From Leucogyrophana mollusca (taxonomy: Eukaryota; Basidiomycota; Agaricomycetes; Boletales), in the NCBI GenBank assembly GCA_021014945.1, contig MU266379.1:78317-142316 (forward strand): 64,000 bases of DNA, given 5' to 3'. Shown here piece after piece: positions 22,567 through 33,698 of this stretch. Within the stretch, counting starts at the first letter, position 1, and each line of letters starts with the position of its first letter. Made by a program: the position numbers and the translations under genes. Below the pieces are notes generated by a model. The model did not search any database, had not been told where the DNA came from, and saw only the letters and a program-made list of their open reading frames with translations.

Positions 22567-24796
22567 ATGCCTGTGAGCTCCCTGCCTCCTCCAGCGAAGA
22601 AACGCAAGACCAAAGATGGCTCGTTATCCGTCCAAAAGATCGAACAGCAGCTTATATCCGCTGTGGCCTCCAACTCATCATTGAATCCGCTTGCAGACCT
22701 CCTGGAGTTGGCTCATGCTGCATCCGATGCCAGAGACATGTCGAAGACCATCTACGGCCTTTATCGCGTCTTTGTGGTCATTATCACGAACGGGAAGCTT
22801 GGTCACGGTGGTGATGAGGCAGCCAAGGCGGTCCGGAAGTGGATCTGGGAGAGGTTAGACAGCTATGTCGAACTCTTGGTCGGTTTGCTGCAAGACGAGG
22901 AATCTACACTGAGGGTGAGTCGCATCCATGTTCTACGGGGTTCTATATCTGACCATTATCCAGAAATCCTCCCTTGAGATTTTATTCTCGCTGCAGAAGC
23001 ACCTCTCAACCTCTTTGACCAAATCCTCATCGCCGTCTAGCTCGTCTACTCCCCCACCACAATTTCATACGTCCCATTTCAAAAACATAGTCCAGGGGCT
23101 GCTCTTGTGCCCTCCATCTCCGCGTCCCCAAACACACCGTAACCACGAAGGAAAGACTCAGAACGATGTTAGAGATGCCTTCGTAGAAACGTGGTTCACG
23201 GTCTACGACGACATACGATGGTGTTTCCTTCGTGAAGCCACGTACGTCTATGGCGGTATCCTGCAGTGACATTGCTTAACCTCACATATTACAGTTCCAC
23301 ATTACTGAAATTTCCGCCCACCGAACACCCTGACCTCCTCGATAACCTTCTCTCGATAATGGAGAGACTGACAACCTTCCCTACCGAAGCATCTGAGCTA
23401 AATGCATGGTGGGTAGAAGAACTGGGCGCAAAACCACCAAAACCAAAAAATTCAAAATCGGGCGCACCCGACGAGGACGACGAGGTGGCCTCCTCAAATG
23501 AAGACGACGAAGATGACTGGCGAAAATTCTTTGACGAAGACACCAGCGCGAAGGATTCCTCCAAAGGGGGCGGCGTTAAGGGGCGGCTACATAAGCTGAC
23601 GTTCCATCAGTCCCTGCATTCTCTGCAAGCGCACCGTGCTGTATTCACCCGTTCATGGCTCAGCTTCCTGCCACATCTGTCGTCTGAGTCTACCAGCTCA
23701 AACAGGGCGCTATCAACGCGGGCGTTAAATATAATGCACAGAGGGGTGCTACCGCATTTGACGAGGCCGGTGCTCGTCATGGACTGGATTGGTGCCTGCG
23801 TGGATTTCGGTGCGTATCGTGCCTGGAAAAGCATTGAACCCTTGCATCTGCTGACGTTCCGCCGAACACCTTCACTCCAGGGGGGACGGTTGGACTTCTC
23901 GCACTCAACGCTCTGTTTACCCTGATGAAGGACTACAATCTGTGAGTGCTTGACTCGTGCAAACCACGGCGGCTGAGAAGATTGTCCTGTCTGCTATGTT
24001 TCCAGTGATTATCCATCCTTCTATACGCGCCTCTACGCTTTCCTCGATCGAGACGTCCTCCACCTCAAACATCGAGCCAGGTTTTTCCGTCTGACAGAGC
24101 TGTTTCTCAGTTCGACGTGGGTCATCCATTTGATAGTTCCTCTATGCGGTCTCGCTGAAACAGCATCCATCTAGACATCTTCCAGCCACCTTGCTGGCAT
24201 CATTCGTGAAACGGCTGTCTCGCCTCTCGCTGAACGCCCCGCCTGCTGCAATAATCATGGTTATACCGTTCACATATAATATCCTCAAGCGACACCCTGC
24301 ACTTATGGTCATGATCCATAGAGCTGAGGAGACAGATGGCTCGGAACCTGGTTCGACTAACCCCTCCATCTTATCAGATTTCGCTCTCTAAACTTTATTG
24401 GTGGCAGACCCTTTCCTCCCCCAAGAGGTCAACCCTAACATTACGAACGCATTGGACTCGTCGTTATGGGAGCTTCATTCGCACACAACGCACTACGACT
24501 CTGCAGTCTCCGCACTGGCTCGCATCTTCGAAGAGGCGTTTACAAAACCCGGATACTCCATGGAGGACTTCCTGGATCACACGTATGGCACGGTACGAGC
24601 CACAATAAGTTTTCCATCACGATACACTAATCACTAATCTTCACAGCTTATTGAGACGGAAACGAAGCGCAAGATAAAGAGGGAGCCTGCTTTGGCGGTG
24701 GAGCTTGGCAAAAACCTCTTTCCAGTTGCCGCCACGGATGAGGAAGAGCAGGTTGGCACTAGTGACGCTGTGAGTGAGTTGTGGGTCTTTGGGTGA
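22567..24796 (+). CDS. NOC4: Noc4/Utp19, nucleolar complex protein of the 40S pathway
   Basis: Nucleolar factor that, with Nop14 partners, supports 18S rRNA processing and 40S subunit export. ATG at 22567; TGA at 24794-24796. The N-terminus has a basic nuclear signal (PPAKKRKTKDG) and a helical segment (LNPLADLLELAHAASDA). Middle exons give PPTEHPDLLDNLLSIMERL, an acidic insert (DEDDEVASSNEDDEDDW), and the repeat-like ALSTRALNIMHRGVLPHL. The CBF/Mak21-type C-terminal domain contains GGTVGLLALNALFTLMKDYN, YPSFYTRLYAFLDRDVL, LSSTHLPATLLASFVKRLSR and DSAVSALARIFEEAFTKP. The order and spacing match the family. The gene converges on the DUF6533 gene with only about 155 bp between the stops. Confidence 0.9.
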
Positions 24797-24950
24797 TCGG
24801 CCAGGGACGGTGTATGTCATCGCCGTCACAGGTTGGTTGTGTTACTCGGGGGCTTGCCCTTTGACCTCTTTAGTAGACGAAGTTTGAAATACCGCGATCT
24901 TGGAAGAGAAAAAGTAGAGTACAACAACACACGAGATCCACCAGGCCATC

Positions 24951-26569
24951 TCATGGCTCTGGGTGCGGTCCAGTAGCTGCTAAAACCACTTCCAACTGCC
25001 TCGCTCGATCAACCAGGTCTTCCAAAGGACAGAAAGCTGAGGCCAACTGGTCTCCAGACTCTCTACCACCAATAGCCACAGGGGCCATGTTGTACGTCTC
25101 CAAAGCGCATGGCTGCATCTCCACAGGGTCCTCGAAGTCTCGTATCAGAGTTATCGTGGAGTGCTTGCGAGGAGCCGCAACGAACTTCATGCTGACTAAA
25201 ACCGTTTCTTCTGGTTTTTCGGCTACATCGCGAAGGTCCAGCAGGAAGCGAGAGACAAGGACAGACGAGAGGCTATGCAGGGGGATATCAGTCATGGGTA
25301 CTGCACGATTTTCCCAAAAACTTACAGGATCATGTAGTTGTTGAGGACGGTGCTATATACGCCCTATGCAAGCCAGAGTCAGTAGATGTCGACCATCCAC
25401 TACACGGCTGAACGCAATGCTAACCTGGGGTAACTGGTTTAAGATATGATTTCACATGAGTACGGGCGGCAACAATGGATCGGAAGTGAGTCTTACGAAG
25501 TACAGGACAATCGCAACGAGCTGGCAAGCGGTAACCGTACTAAGTGAACCTTCAGCGGGATTCACAGGCTAGTACACGAGAACTCACAAAAAGTATATTG
25601 CACCTGACAAAAGCAGGACAGCCCCGTCAATAAGAGAATAACCCGGAAAGTTGAACAATTACCGCTGGACGCGACAAGACCGGCCGTGGACGACGGGTCA
25701 AGGACTTTGAAGCCACCATTAAGCTTGATCACTCGTAGTAATCGAAACGTGATCAGAGCTGTGGCAGTTCATACCAAAAAGAAGTGGTACAAATAGGCAA
25801 GTATATGCTCACCGGTAGCCAAGACATCAAAGCAGGAAAGCGAGAAAAAGGTGAGCACGGTTGCTGCAACAATAATATCCGTTAATATCTGTATGGCAAG
25901 GATTTATGGGAGCGTACACCTAAACGGAAAGTAAATCATAGCATCAGTACAGCAAAAATGGACAAGAGGTTGAAGCAGCTACAGGGTATTCGATCCGGCC
26001 GTGCAGGTCGCCTGCACATCTTGAACCTTTGAAGACAGGTAAATCACATGTGGCATTATACATATACTCGACGCACAATATCCAGCGCTACCACCAGGAG
26101 ACCTACGAAGCTGAGAATCACGACGAAAAGGAGGCCTCGTTCCATGACAGCATACACGCGTATGGCAAATGTTGCTATTGACGGGGTTATATCACTGAAG
26201 TGAAAACAACAGTGACCCCGAAGACAACGCACCGGTTATGGCAATACGGGTTGGTAAAAGAGATATGGCCCAGGTGAATTGATCGAGCGAAGTACAACTT
26301 TGAACCACCTTGAGTTTATACAGTATGTAAAAAGAGTATCGGCGTACTGAAGACAGGCCATTTAGCAACCTCGCAACAATATTGCAGCACAGGCTTACCT
26401 GAGGTGTGGACGTGCTATAGGTCACGTCCCAGATCTGATAGGCAATAACAGGGTACCTCACAAGGAAATAAAGGACACTCGATGCTCGGAATTTTGAACC
26501 CCATATGTGTCTTGATTCCCGCCCGACGTTGAGCAGGATGTCATAAAAAAGAAGAGCTGTAATTTTCAT
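24951..26569 (-). CDS. DUF6533-type seven-helix membrane protein, unknown function
   Basis: A split gene on the minus strand ending at TGA 24951-24953. The recognisable N-terminal block reads ALLFYDILLNVGRESRHIW, then SVLYFLVRYPVIAYQIWDV. This is the pattern of the DUF6533 domain found at the start of many Agaricomycete membrane proteins. Downstream are further hydrophobic helices, for example after RVYAVMERG (LLFVVILSFVGLLVVALDIV, about 26130-26070). Near the C-terminus is SSVLVSRFLLDLRDV, a segment commonly conserved in this family, followed by a polar cytosolic-type tail. The family is greatly expanded in mushrooms, and its function is not established. The start is uncertain: an in-frame ATG lies at 26569, but an upstream exon is likely. 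Confidence 0.75.
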
Positions 26570-28148
26570 CTTGTGAGACGTGAAGAGAATTTGCTTCGGT
26601 GGTCGTGCGCTTACTGAGTCGCGAATATGCAGCAAACTTGTCGATCTGCCTAGAATAACGCGAACATAAGGCTTTAGCTATAACGCGGCAGTCTACTGCA
26701 CCTACGTTTGCCGTGCTGTGTGTTCAAGCGAACTTGCAGAAGCTAGCTGGGTCGCAGCTCGAGCGATTATCGTAAAGGTGGACATTGCGAGACTCGATCC
26801 CCGGTAACCGCTGTGCCTACGGCCTTTATCCTGCTGCGTGAACTCGCGCGCCGGGGTCTAGGGGCGGTGAGCTATTCTTGCTTCACCATCATGACGGTGG
26901 GACCATAAGCTCACAAGGCATCAGATTGATTGTAAGAAGCGACCTACGTAAGTTGCATCCATGCATTTCGAGACCCAATATAAGGATGTGATGCTGATAT
27001 CCGCCTCAGAGTTGTCATGATATGGAGTATCGGCACCTGGATGTACAGCTCAAAGCACATGATGCCAGTGTGCAGCCACGCACCATGCCTTTGGGGATAC
27101 ATACAAGGCATATCAAACATTGCGACGGAGCAACAAATTTTGATCGCTCTCACCGTATCGGATTCAGATTAATGCTCTGTGCAGATAAGGCAGCCCGCTT
27201 CACCGTGACTACCGGACCCCCCGCCCCGACGCAACTCCGCCCTAGTAGACAGATGGACGACATCAATATGACCACGGCGGTGGTCGCAAAATACTACATA
27301 GACCATTGATTATCGGCCTACTTTGAGCCGTGCAGCACATCGTGAGTGCCGAATATTTTAAGCTTAAAGAGCTTTTGAAAGATCACGCACCATGGTGTAC
27401 GTATGATGCACAGATCAAAGGACTATCACGAAGTATCCGTCAAGGTCCACACTGATGACGGGGAAACAGCCCTTTTACATAGCCTGCTTCGCTTGATCAC
27501 TGCCACTACAGGCGAACACAGCCTTATCCTCGAAGCCACGAGAATGAATGAGCCCCACTGCGACATCCCGAAAATAGAATGGTAAGCAGGATCGCAGAAA
27601 ACATCTGAGCCCAAAGCGAACCTAGAGGGTAGCACGAACTTCCTACGCAAGCACTAGGAATGAAATAGGCTGGAACCCCCTCGCAAATCTAGATAGCTGA
27701 AGTGAGAGAGCTGTAGCTCAGGCTTCTCTGGATGTCGCAAGTCTCGGTTTGATCGACAATGCCGCGCAGGGGGTTTGAGTGTGCGTCGAACCTGTACTAG
27801 TATATAAACTCAGAAGGGAGCACTTTTCCGAACAGTGGTCCGGAGACTTGGGGGCTGAGATATCATTGAGGGCACGGTATGGCCGGACATGAAGGCGTGG
27901 CACAGGGACGCGATATTTATGGCCTTTACTGGTCTGTGTGCGTTCAGGCATTGGCAGGAACTTTGGCAGGTACCGACTGAAGCACTCAGTCGCGCTGTGG
28001 AACTGTGCAAGGACTGGCGCTGTCGTTTCAAGTCCGGGTGCAATAAATACGGTCAAACAGTCGAATCTTGCCTCTGCTGCACAGCTGGAGTGCTTACGCC
28101 TCGATACCAAGATCCTTAGACTTGGATTTAAATCTCGCTACGTCCTTA
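26570..28148. other. Gene-free interval upstream of the myotubularin gene
   Basis: About 1.6 kb between two genes that diverge. It should hold both promoters and probably the first exon of the DUF6533 gene. The frames present (up to 130 codons) have no domain character. A T-arm-like sequence near 26787 does not extend to a tRNA. Confidence 0.4.
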
Positions 28149-31130
28149 ATGGACGCCATAAGAGTTACAAAGGTGAACTATAGGCTCGAATACTCGTAAC
28201 GGATGTTCTTTTTCTAACCGTGACTTTGTAGGTCGAGAATGTGTTGTGCGGCAAGTCAGGCAGCGCTCAATACGGGTCACTTCACTTGACTGCCCATCAT
28301 CTCATATTTCGCTACGATGATGCACAGAAAGAGGAGATGTGGGCGAGTTTAATCCTATGTCCCGATCATGCCTTCAATAACTTGGACTACTAGGTACCCT
28401 ACCCTCTGATCTCTCTGGTGATGCAATTGCCCCACACCCTCCGTGGCCACAGCCCCTTGACTTTCCATACACGCACATTTGAAACCTTCTCACTGTCGTT
28501 CGATAAAGAAGGGGATGCTGTCGATGTTTTTGAGAGCGTGAAAGAACTCACAGTCTGCAGTGAAGTCTGTCTGTTTAATACAATCGCCGTGGCTCACACA
28601 ACCTCCAGCGTCTGTCAATCAGCTATACGCATTCTTCTACACGCCTAATCCTCCTTATGACGCCGAAGGTGGATGGTCGATGTACTCGCCACGGGACGAG
28701 TTCGGTCGCATGGGCGTCGGCACGCGAACCAAGGCTTGGCGTTTCACCGATATCAACAAAGATTACTCTGTGAGCAGCCTGATCCCATTCTCCTCAAATC
28801 CTCGTAATGACCTTCGCCGACCTAGTTCTGTCCCAGTTACCCTTCGAGACTCGTTGTTCCAACAAGGATCAGCGACTCGACGTTGCAGTATGCTTCAAAG
28901 TATCGGAGCAAATGTCGAATACCTGCTCTTACCTACTTGCACTGGGCCAATTACGTCTGTATTCTGGCTTTGTATCTGGTACTTGTGAAGCTCAATGTTT
29001 TGCGCTGTACAGGGATGCATAACGCGTTCTAGTCAACCTATGGTTGGTATCAAGCAAAACCGATCAGTACAAGACGAGAAGCTCGTTGAAGCTATATTTC
29101 AATCCCACCACTCTCCAGATTCTCGCTCGTCTGCCGCTCCCGTCTACGGTGCAACAACTACAAATCTGATAGTTGATGCACGCCCGACAGCGAATGCGAT
29201 GGCAAACACCGCCAGGGGTGCAGGTACGGAAAACATGGACAACTACAAAGACGCTAGAAAGGCATACTGTGGCATCGATCACATTCATGCCATGCGCGAG
29301 TCCTTAGGTCGTGTGGTGGATGCCTTGCGAGAAGCCGATAATGTTGCCGCGAGCGTTAGCGGCAATCTTCCCGGAGAAGCCCCGCAGATGACTGTCCTCG
29401 ACAGACAGGCACTACGCCGCTCTGGTTGGCTGAGACATATTTCGGCTGTTATGGAGGGGGCTATTCTCATCGTTCGGAACGTGCATATTAACTCTTCACA
29501 CGTCCTCGTCCATTGCTCCGATGGCTGGGATCGAACATCGCAGCTATCGGCCCTCGCCCAACTATGCCTTGATCCTTATTATCGAACAATGCGTGGGTTT
29601 CAAATCTTGATCGAGAAGGATTGGCTGTCTTTTGGCCACAGGTTTTTGGACCGTTGTGGCCACCTATCATCCGAGAAATTCTTCACTTCGCTCGCTGATA
29701 CAGCAGGCGGCGGCGCGGATGCTGCCCAGGCGTTTCTAGCTTCAGTGCAGAACCGATTCGTATCGCAGAGTCACGTGAAGGAGACCAGTCCTTCCTTCCA
29801 CCAGTTCCTGGAGTGTGTTCGTCAGATACAGCGTCAGTTCCCCGAGCGTTTCGAATTCAACGAACGCTTCCTCCGGACCCTGCATTACCACCTGTACTCA
29901 TGCCAGTTCGGGACTTTTCTATTCAACTGCGAACGAGAACGCCGCCAAGGGGAGGAGGGGATAATACCGTCTGAACGCACATCCTGCGTTTGGGACTTCT
30001 TCAACTCGACATCGGAGGTTGAACAGAATAGGAACCCATCCTACGATCCAGCCTTGGACGACCCCACTAGCAGAGAGCCTCATGCTGATATGGGCGTCCT
30101 CTTCCCCAATACCAAGGATATTCGTTTCTGGTACGAACTGTATGGTCGTTCAGATGAAGAGATGAACGGTCGAATTGTAACATCCCAAGTCAAGGACGGG
30201 CCAGACTTCGTTTCATCCATGGAGGATGCGGATGATGACCTAGTTAACACTCAGGATAGTACACCTTCCTCTGTACCTCTGCCACCTTCTCCTGGGCTTT
30301 CACCATCTCCAGCACCATCACCTGCGAAATCTCTAAACCTTGCGATCGGCTCCGAGGGACTATCATCTGGCCTACGTAGTATCTGGTCGTCACTTCCGGA
30401 AGTACCGCGGCGACCAATAGCAGACGAGGCTGAGCTGTCAGCTTCCACTCCGTCCACAGCGCTGCGTCCTCCAGCATTAATTCCACGCGCGCCTTCGCCA
30501 GGCGCAGCTCGTATTCCACAATCAAACAATCGGGCGCTAGCCTCGAATCCCGCGGATTTCTTTGCGAATAGCGGTGTGAAGTCTGTGTGGGGAAAGCTAT
30601 CCTCAAACGCGACTGCAGCGTTCTCAGCGGTCCAAGAGGCATATGATGGGGTTACGAGGGACTATAAGCCACCCTCTAGGGCAATTGGGGATAACGAGGA
30701 GATACAGGGGAAGAATGCCGAGCTACAGACTCGCGATCGTCTGGGAGAAGGGGGGTCTTCCACTTCGCGTGGAATCGGACAGGCGCATACTATCGGATCA
30801 TCATATAACCCTTGGGATAGCGTGAAACCCCAGCGGTCCACACCCGTACTGCCAGCTGATAATCCGTGGAGTACGACTCGATCACCATCGCCGAGACAGA
30901 CCCCCTCATCCCGGGACCTGTTTGGATCCGCGTCTCTACCAATGGACCCAACAGTCGCACGCCCTCTACCTCGGATGGGTTCCACCAGCTCATCGCTGTC
31001 GCGAAGCTCCAAGCAGAACGACGGCGTGAGTAACACCGCTCCCACGCAAACATCTGGTGAGACGGTTGTGATAGTGCCAGAGAAGTCTCCCTCGACAAAC
31101 ACTGATCCCCTCGGGGTTGGGCTACTGTAG
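28149..31130 (+). CDS. Myotubularin-family phosphoinositide 3-phosphatase
   Basis: Removes the 3-phosphate of PI3P (and PI(3,5)P2) on endosomal and vacuolar membranes. The ATG at 28149 opens a 24-nt first exon (MDAIRVTK) joined at 28172 to VENVLCGKSGSAQYGSLHLT, the start of the PH-GRAM domain. Later exons give PYPLISLVMQLPHTLRG, then PYDAEGGWSMYSPRDEFGRM, the usual entry to the phosphatase. The long last exon begins near VGIKQNRSVQDEKLVEAIF and holds the catalytic loop HCSDGWDRTSQ (CX5R). It continues through LEKDW-type, FGHRFLDRCGH, and PSFHQFLECVRQIQRQFP to FWYELYGRSDEEM. A roughly 250-residue Ser/Pro-rich tail with no domain follows. The intron at 28343-28393 appears to be GC-AG. The yeast counterpart is Ymr1. 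Confidence 0.94.
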
Positions 31131-31380
31131 TGAATTTCTAGCATATTGTGCAGTATCTACATTGTACTTCTTACCACTCATACTAGATATTTGTATCCGA
31201 CCAGGTACCACGCCCTGCGCTCTAGCACCCACGGTTACTTGAGTGACCAGATAGCTGTCCACAAGCTGTCCATGCGACTTTCCCCAGAATCGACGAACCA
31301 CCGCCTATTTTTCGCGGCAGATGGCGTGATACCCTGCTTAGTCAGCACTCTAAAGCTTTAATTGATTTTCGCATCTGACC

Positions 31381-31440
31381 AGTTCTCTATCTTCACCTTT
31401 CCTTCCCTTCCTTCACCTCGCTCTCCCTTTCACCTATCCA
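31381..31440 (+). promoter_or_regulatory. Pyrimidine-rich leader of the SAM synthetase gene
   Basis: A CT-rich tract directly before the ATG at 31446. Such tracts mark the transcription start region of highly expressed genes in filamentous fungi, which fits the abundance of SAM synthetase. Confidence 0.55.
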
Positions 31441-31445
31441 TCATC

Positions 31446-32946
31446 ATGACCTCCAACGGAAGTGCGCGCGCAGCCGCCCTTGCGCCTGGCCATTTTCTGT
31501 TCACTTCCGAGTCAGTCGGTGAAGGTCACCCTGGTGCGTTGGGACGAAGCTGGGACGAACGTGCAATCATGCTGATTTGGACACGTAGATAAAATTTGTG
31601 ATCAGGTTTCCGACGCTATTGTAAGTTGTTTGGATGATGGTTGATGTTGCGTCAATCTGACCGTGCTCTAGTTGGATGCTTGCCTTGCAGAGGACCCCTG
31701 GTCCAAAGTTGCTTGCGAGACCGCGTCCAAGACTGGCATGATTATGGTTTTCGGAGAGATAACCACCAAGGCCCAGGTTGACTTCCAGAAAGTCATCCGT
31801 AACACCATCAAGCAGATCGGTTACGACGACTCGTCCAAGGGCTTTGACTACAAGACTTGCAACATCCTTGTCGCTATCGAGCAACAGTCGCCCGATATTG
31901 CTCAGGGCTTGGACCATGGTTCTCTGGAAGAGCATGGTGCTGGTGACCAGGGTATCATGTTCGGTTATGCTACCGACGAGACTGAGGAGTTCATGCCTCT
32001 GACGATCATGCTTGCACACAAGCTGAACGCTGCAATGGCTGCTGCTCGCCGCTCAGGTCTCCTCCCCTGGCTCCGTCCCGACTCTAAGACCCAAGTCACC
32101 ATCGAGTACAAGAAGGAAGGTGGTGCCATGATCCCTCTCCGTGTTGACACCGTCGTTATCTCGACGCAGCACGCCGAGGAGATTTCAACGGAGGACCTCC
32201 GCAAGGAGATCCTTGACAAAATTGTCAAGCAGGTTATCCCTGCTTACCTCATTGACGACCGGATTATTTACCACGTAAGTGGTGCTTCCAATTAGGCTAG
32301 TCCCTCCTTGGCTCACACGTACCTTTAGATCCAACCCTCGGGACGTTTCGTCATTGGTGGCCCTCAGGGTGATGCTGGTTTGACCGGCCGTAAGATTATC
32401 GTCGACACATACGGTGGTTGGGGCGCTCACGGTGGAGGAGCCTTCTCCGGAAAGGATTTCTCCAAGGTCGATCGGTCTGCAGCATACACCGCTCGCTGGA
32501 TTGGTGAATATCCAATTCATATTGATCCGATGATACCAACTGACAGATCACACTAGCCAAATCGCTCGTGGCTGCTGGCCTTGCTCGCCGCTGCCTTGTT
32601 CAGCTCTCATACGCTATTGGTGTTGCTGAGCCATTGTCGATCTACGTCGACAGCTACGGCACTGCTAAGAAGACCGATGAGGAGCTTGTTGCCATCATCC
32701 GCAAGAACTGGGATCTCCGTCCCGGTGTCATGGGTAAGTCGACTATCACCGCAGGTCAAATTTGGCCCCTGATCAGTGCTTTGCAGTGCGCGAGCTGGAC
32801 CTCCAGAAGCCTAACTACCTCAAGACCGCATCTTACGGTCACTTCGGTGGGTTCATGTGCCTGTCCTTATCTTGATGTGTGTACTGATTAATGCCGCAGG
32901 TAACCCATCATACACCTGGGAGAAGCCCAAGAAGCTCGTGTTCTGA
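31446..32946 (+). CDS. S-adenosylmethionine synthetase
   Basis: Makes S-adenosylmethionine from methionine and ATP in the cytosol. ATG at 31446, TGA at 32944-32946. Exon 1 ends within SESVGEGHP; a 32-nt exon (31589-31620) supplies [11 protein letters not shown], so the ATP-binding GHPDKICDQ motif is formed across an intron. The main exon contains [26 protein letters not shown], the signature [12 protein letters not shown], and [13 protein letters not shown]. Later exons contain [20 protein letters not shown], the glycine-rich GGGAFSGKD loop, and [20 protein letters not shown]. The last gives [14 protein letters not shown]. All catalytic motifs of the family are present. Strong codon bias towards C-ending codons relative to neighbours fits high expression. 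Confidence 0.97.
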
Positions 32947-33698
32947 TTGTGTATACCGTCCGCTCGTTCTCTGGCGTTTTGTTAGATTTCTTCCATCTGG
33001 CATGGGAAGTTCATCCTTCCCCTCATTTATTATTGCAACGCATACTGCGATCCTAGACCATCGCTCCACCCGCCCTCATCGGCGCCATCACACACTGCCG
33101 CCTCGCTGCGCCGCCTTACCCCGTCACGACTAGTACCTGGGGAACTGACTATCTCCCCGATACCTCACGCACGTCGCACCCTCACGTATAGCCACTATAT
33201 CTCTAGTAGTACCGAAGAATACGACCGCGTTCAACCGCGTATTCATATTATCTCTCAAACGATGCGAGTTGAATATACTTGCTTGCGCTCAACTTTTTGT
33301 GTGATCGACCTTTGATAATCAGACAATGCGCAGGAAGCTGAGAGTATTTTAGTTTGCTGTCTGCTTGTCATCGTCTTGTCCCGTATCTTCACCGAGGGAT
33401 TGACCTATCGGTATTGGAGTGGACCTGGAAAAAGGCTTTTCGGGTCTCGGCCGGTTCAGTTCGCAGGTGAACGAAAATTTCTCGACACACGTGCGTTTGA
33501 GGAGACTCGGAGTTGCTTCATATACGGTCCGAGAACTGACAATCGGAGAGCAAAAAGTTATGGACGCAGTCTACGATTGGAGTTGCTTGTAAATACCTCT
33601 CTGTAGGTTTCTCATCCCAAGTATAAGGGCTATATCTAGCGATCTGTGTGGTCCCTTCATTTCCGAGTCAATCCCGTTGCCCCTTCTGCACGTTTGCA
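32947..33698. other. Intergenic stretch between SAM synthetase and ADE4 genes
   Basis: About 750 bp holding the 3' flank of one gene and the promoter of the next. One frame of 76 codons (from 33376) has no recognisable features. Confidence 0.4.

Noticed and set aside
26740..26830. Possible tRNA (T-arm-like gagactcgatccccgg)
   Set aside because: No matching acceptor stem, D-arm or anticodon arm could be paired at the right spacing.
27718..28110. 130-codon open frame on the minus strand
   Set aside because: It lies in the promoter of the myotubularin gene and has no recognisable feature.
30244..31144. Minus-strand frames of 100-160 codons
   Set aside because: They are antisense to the Ser/Pro-rich tail of the myotubularin gene. 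Low-complexity coding DNA often leaves open frames on the other strand.
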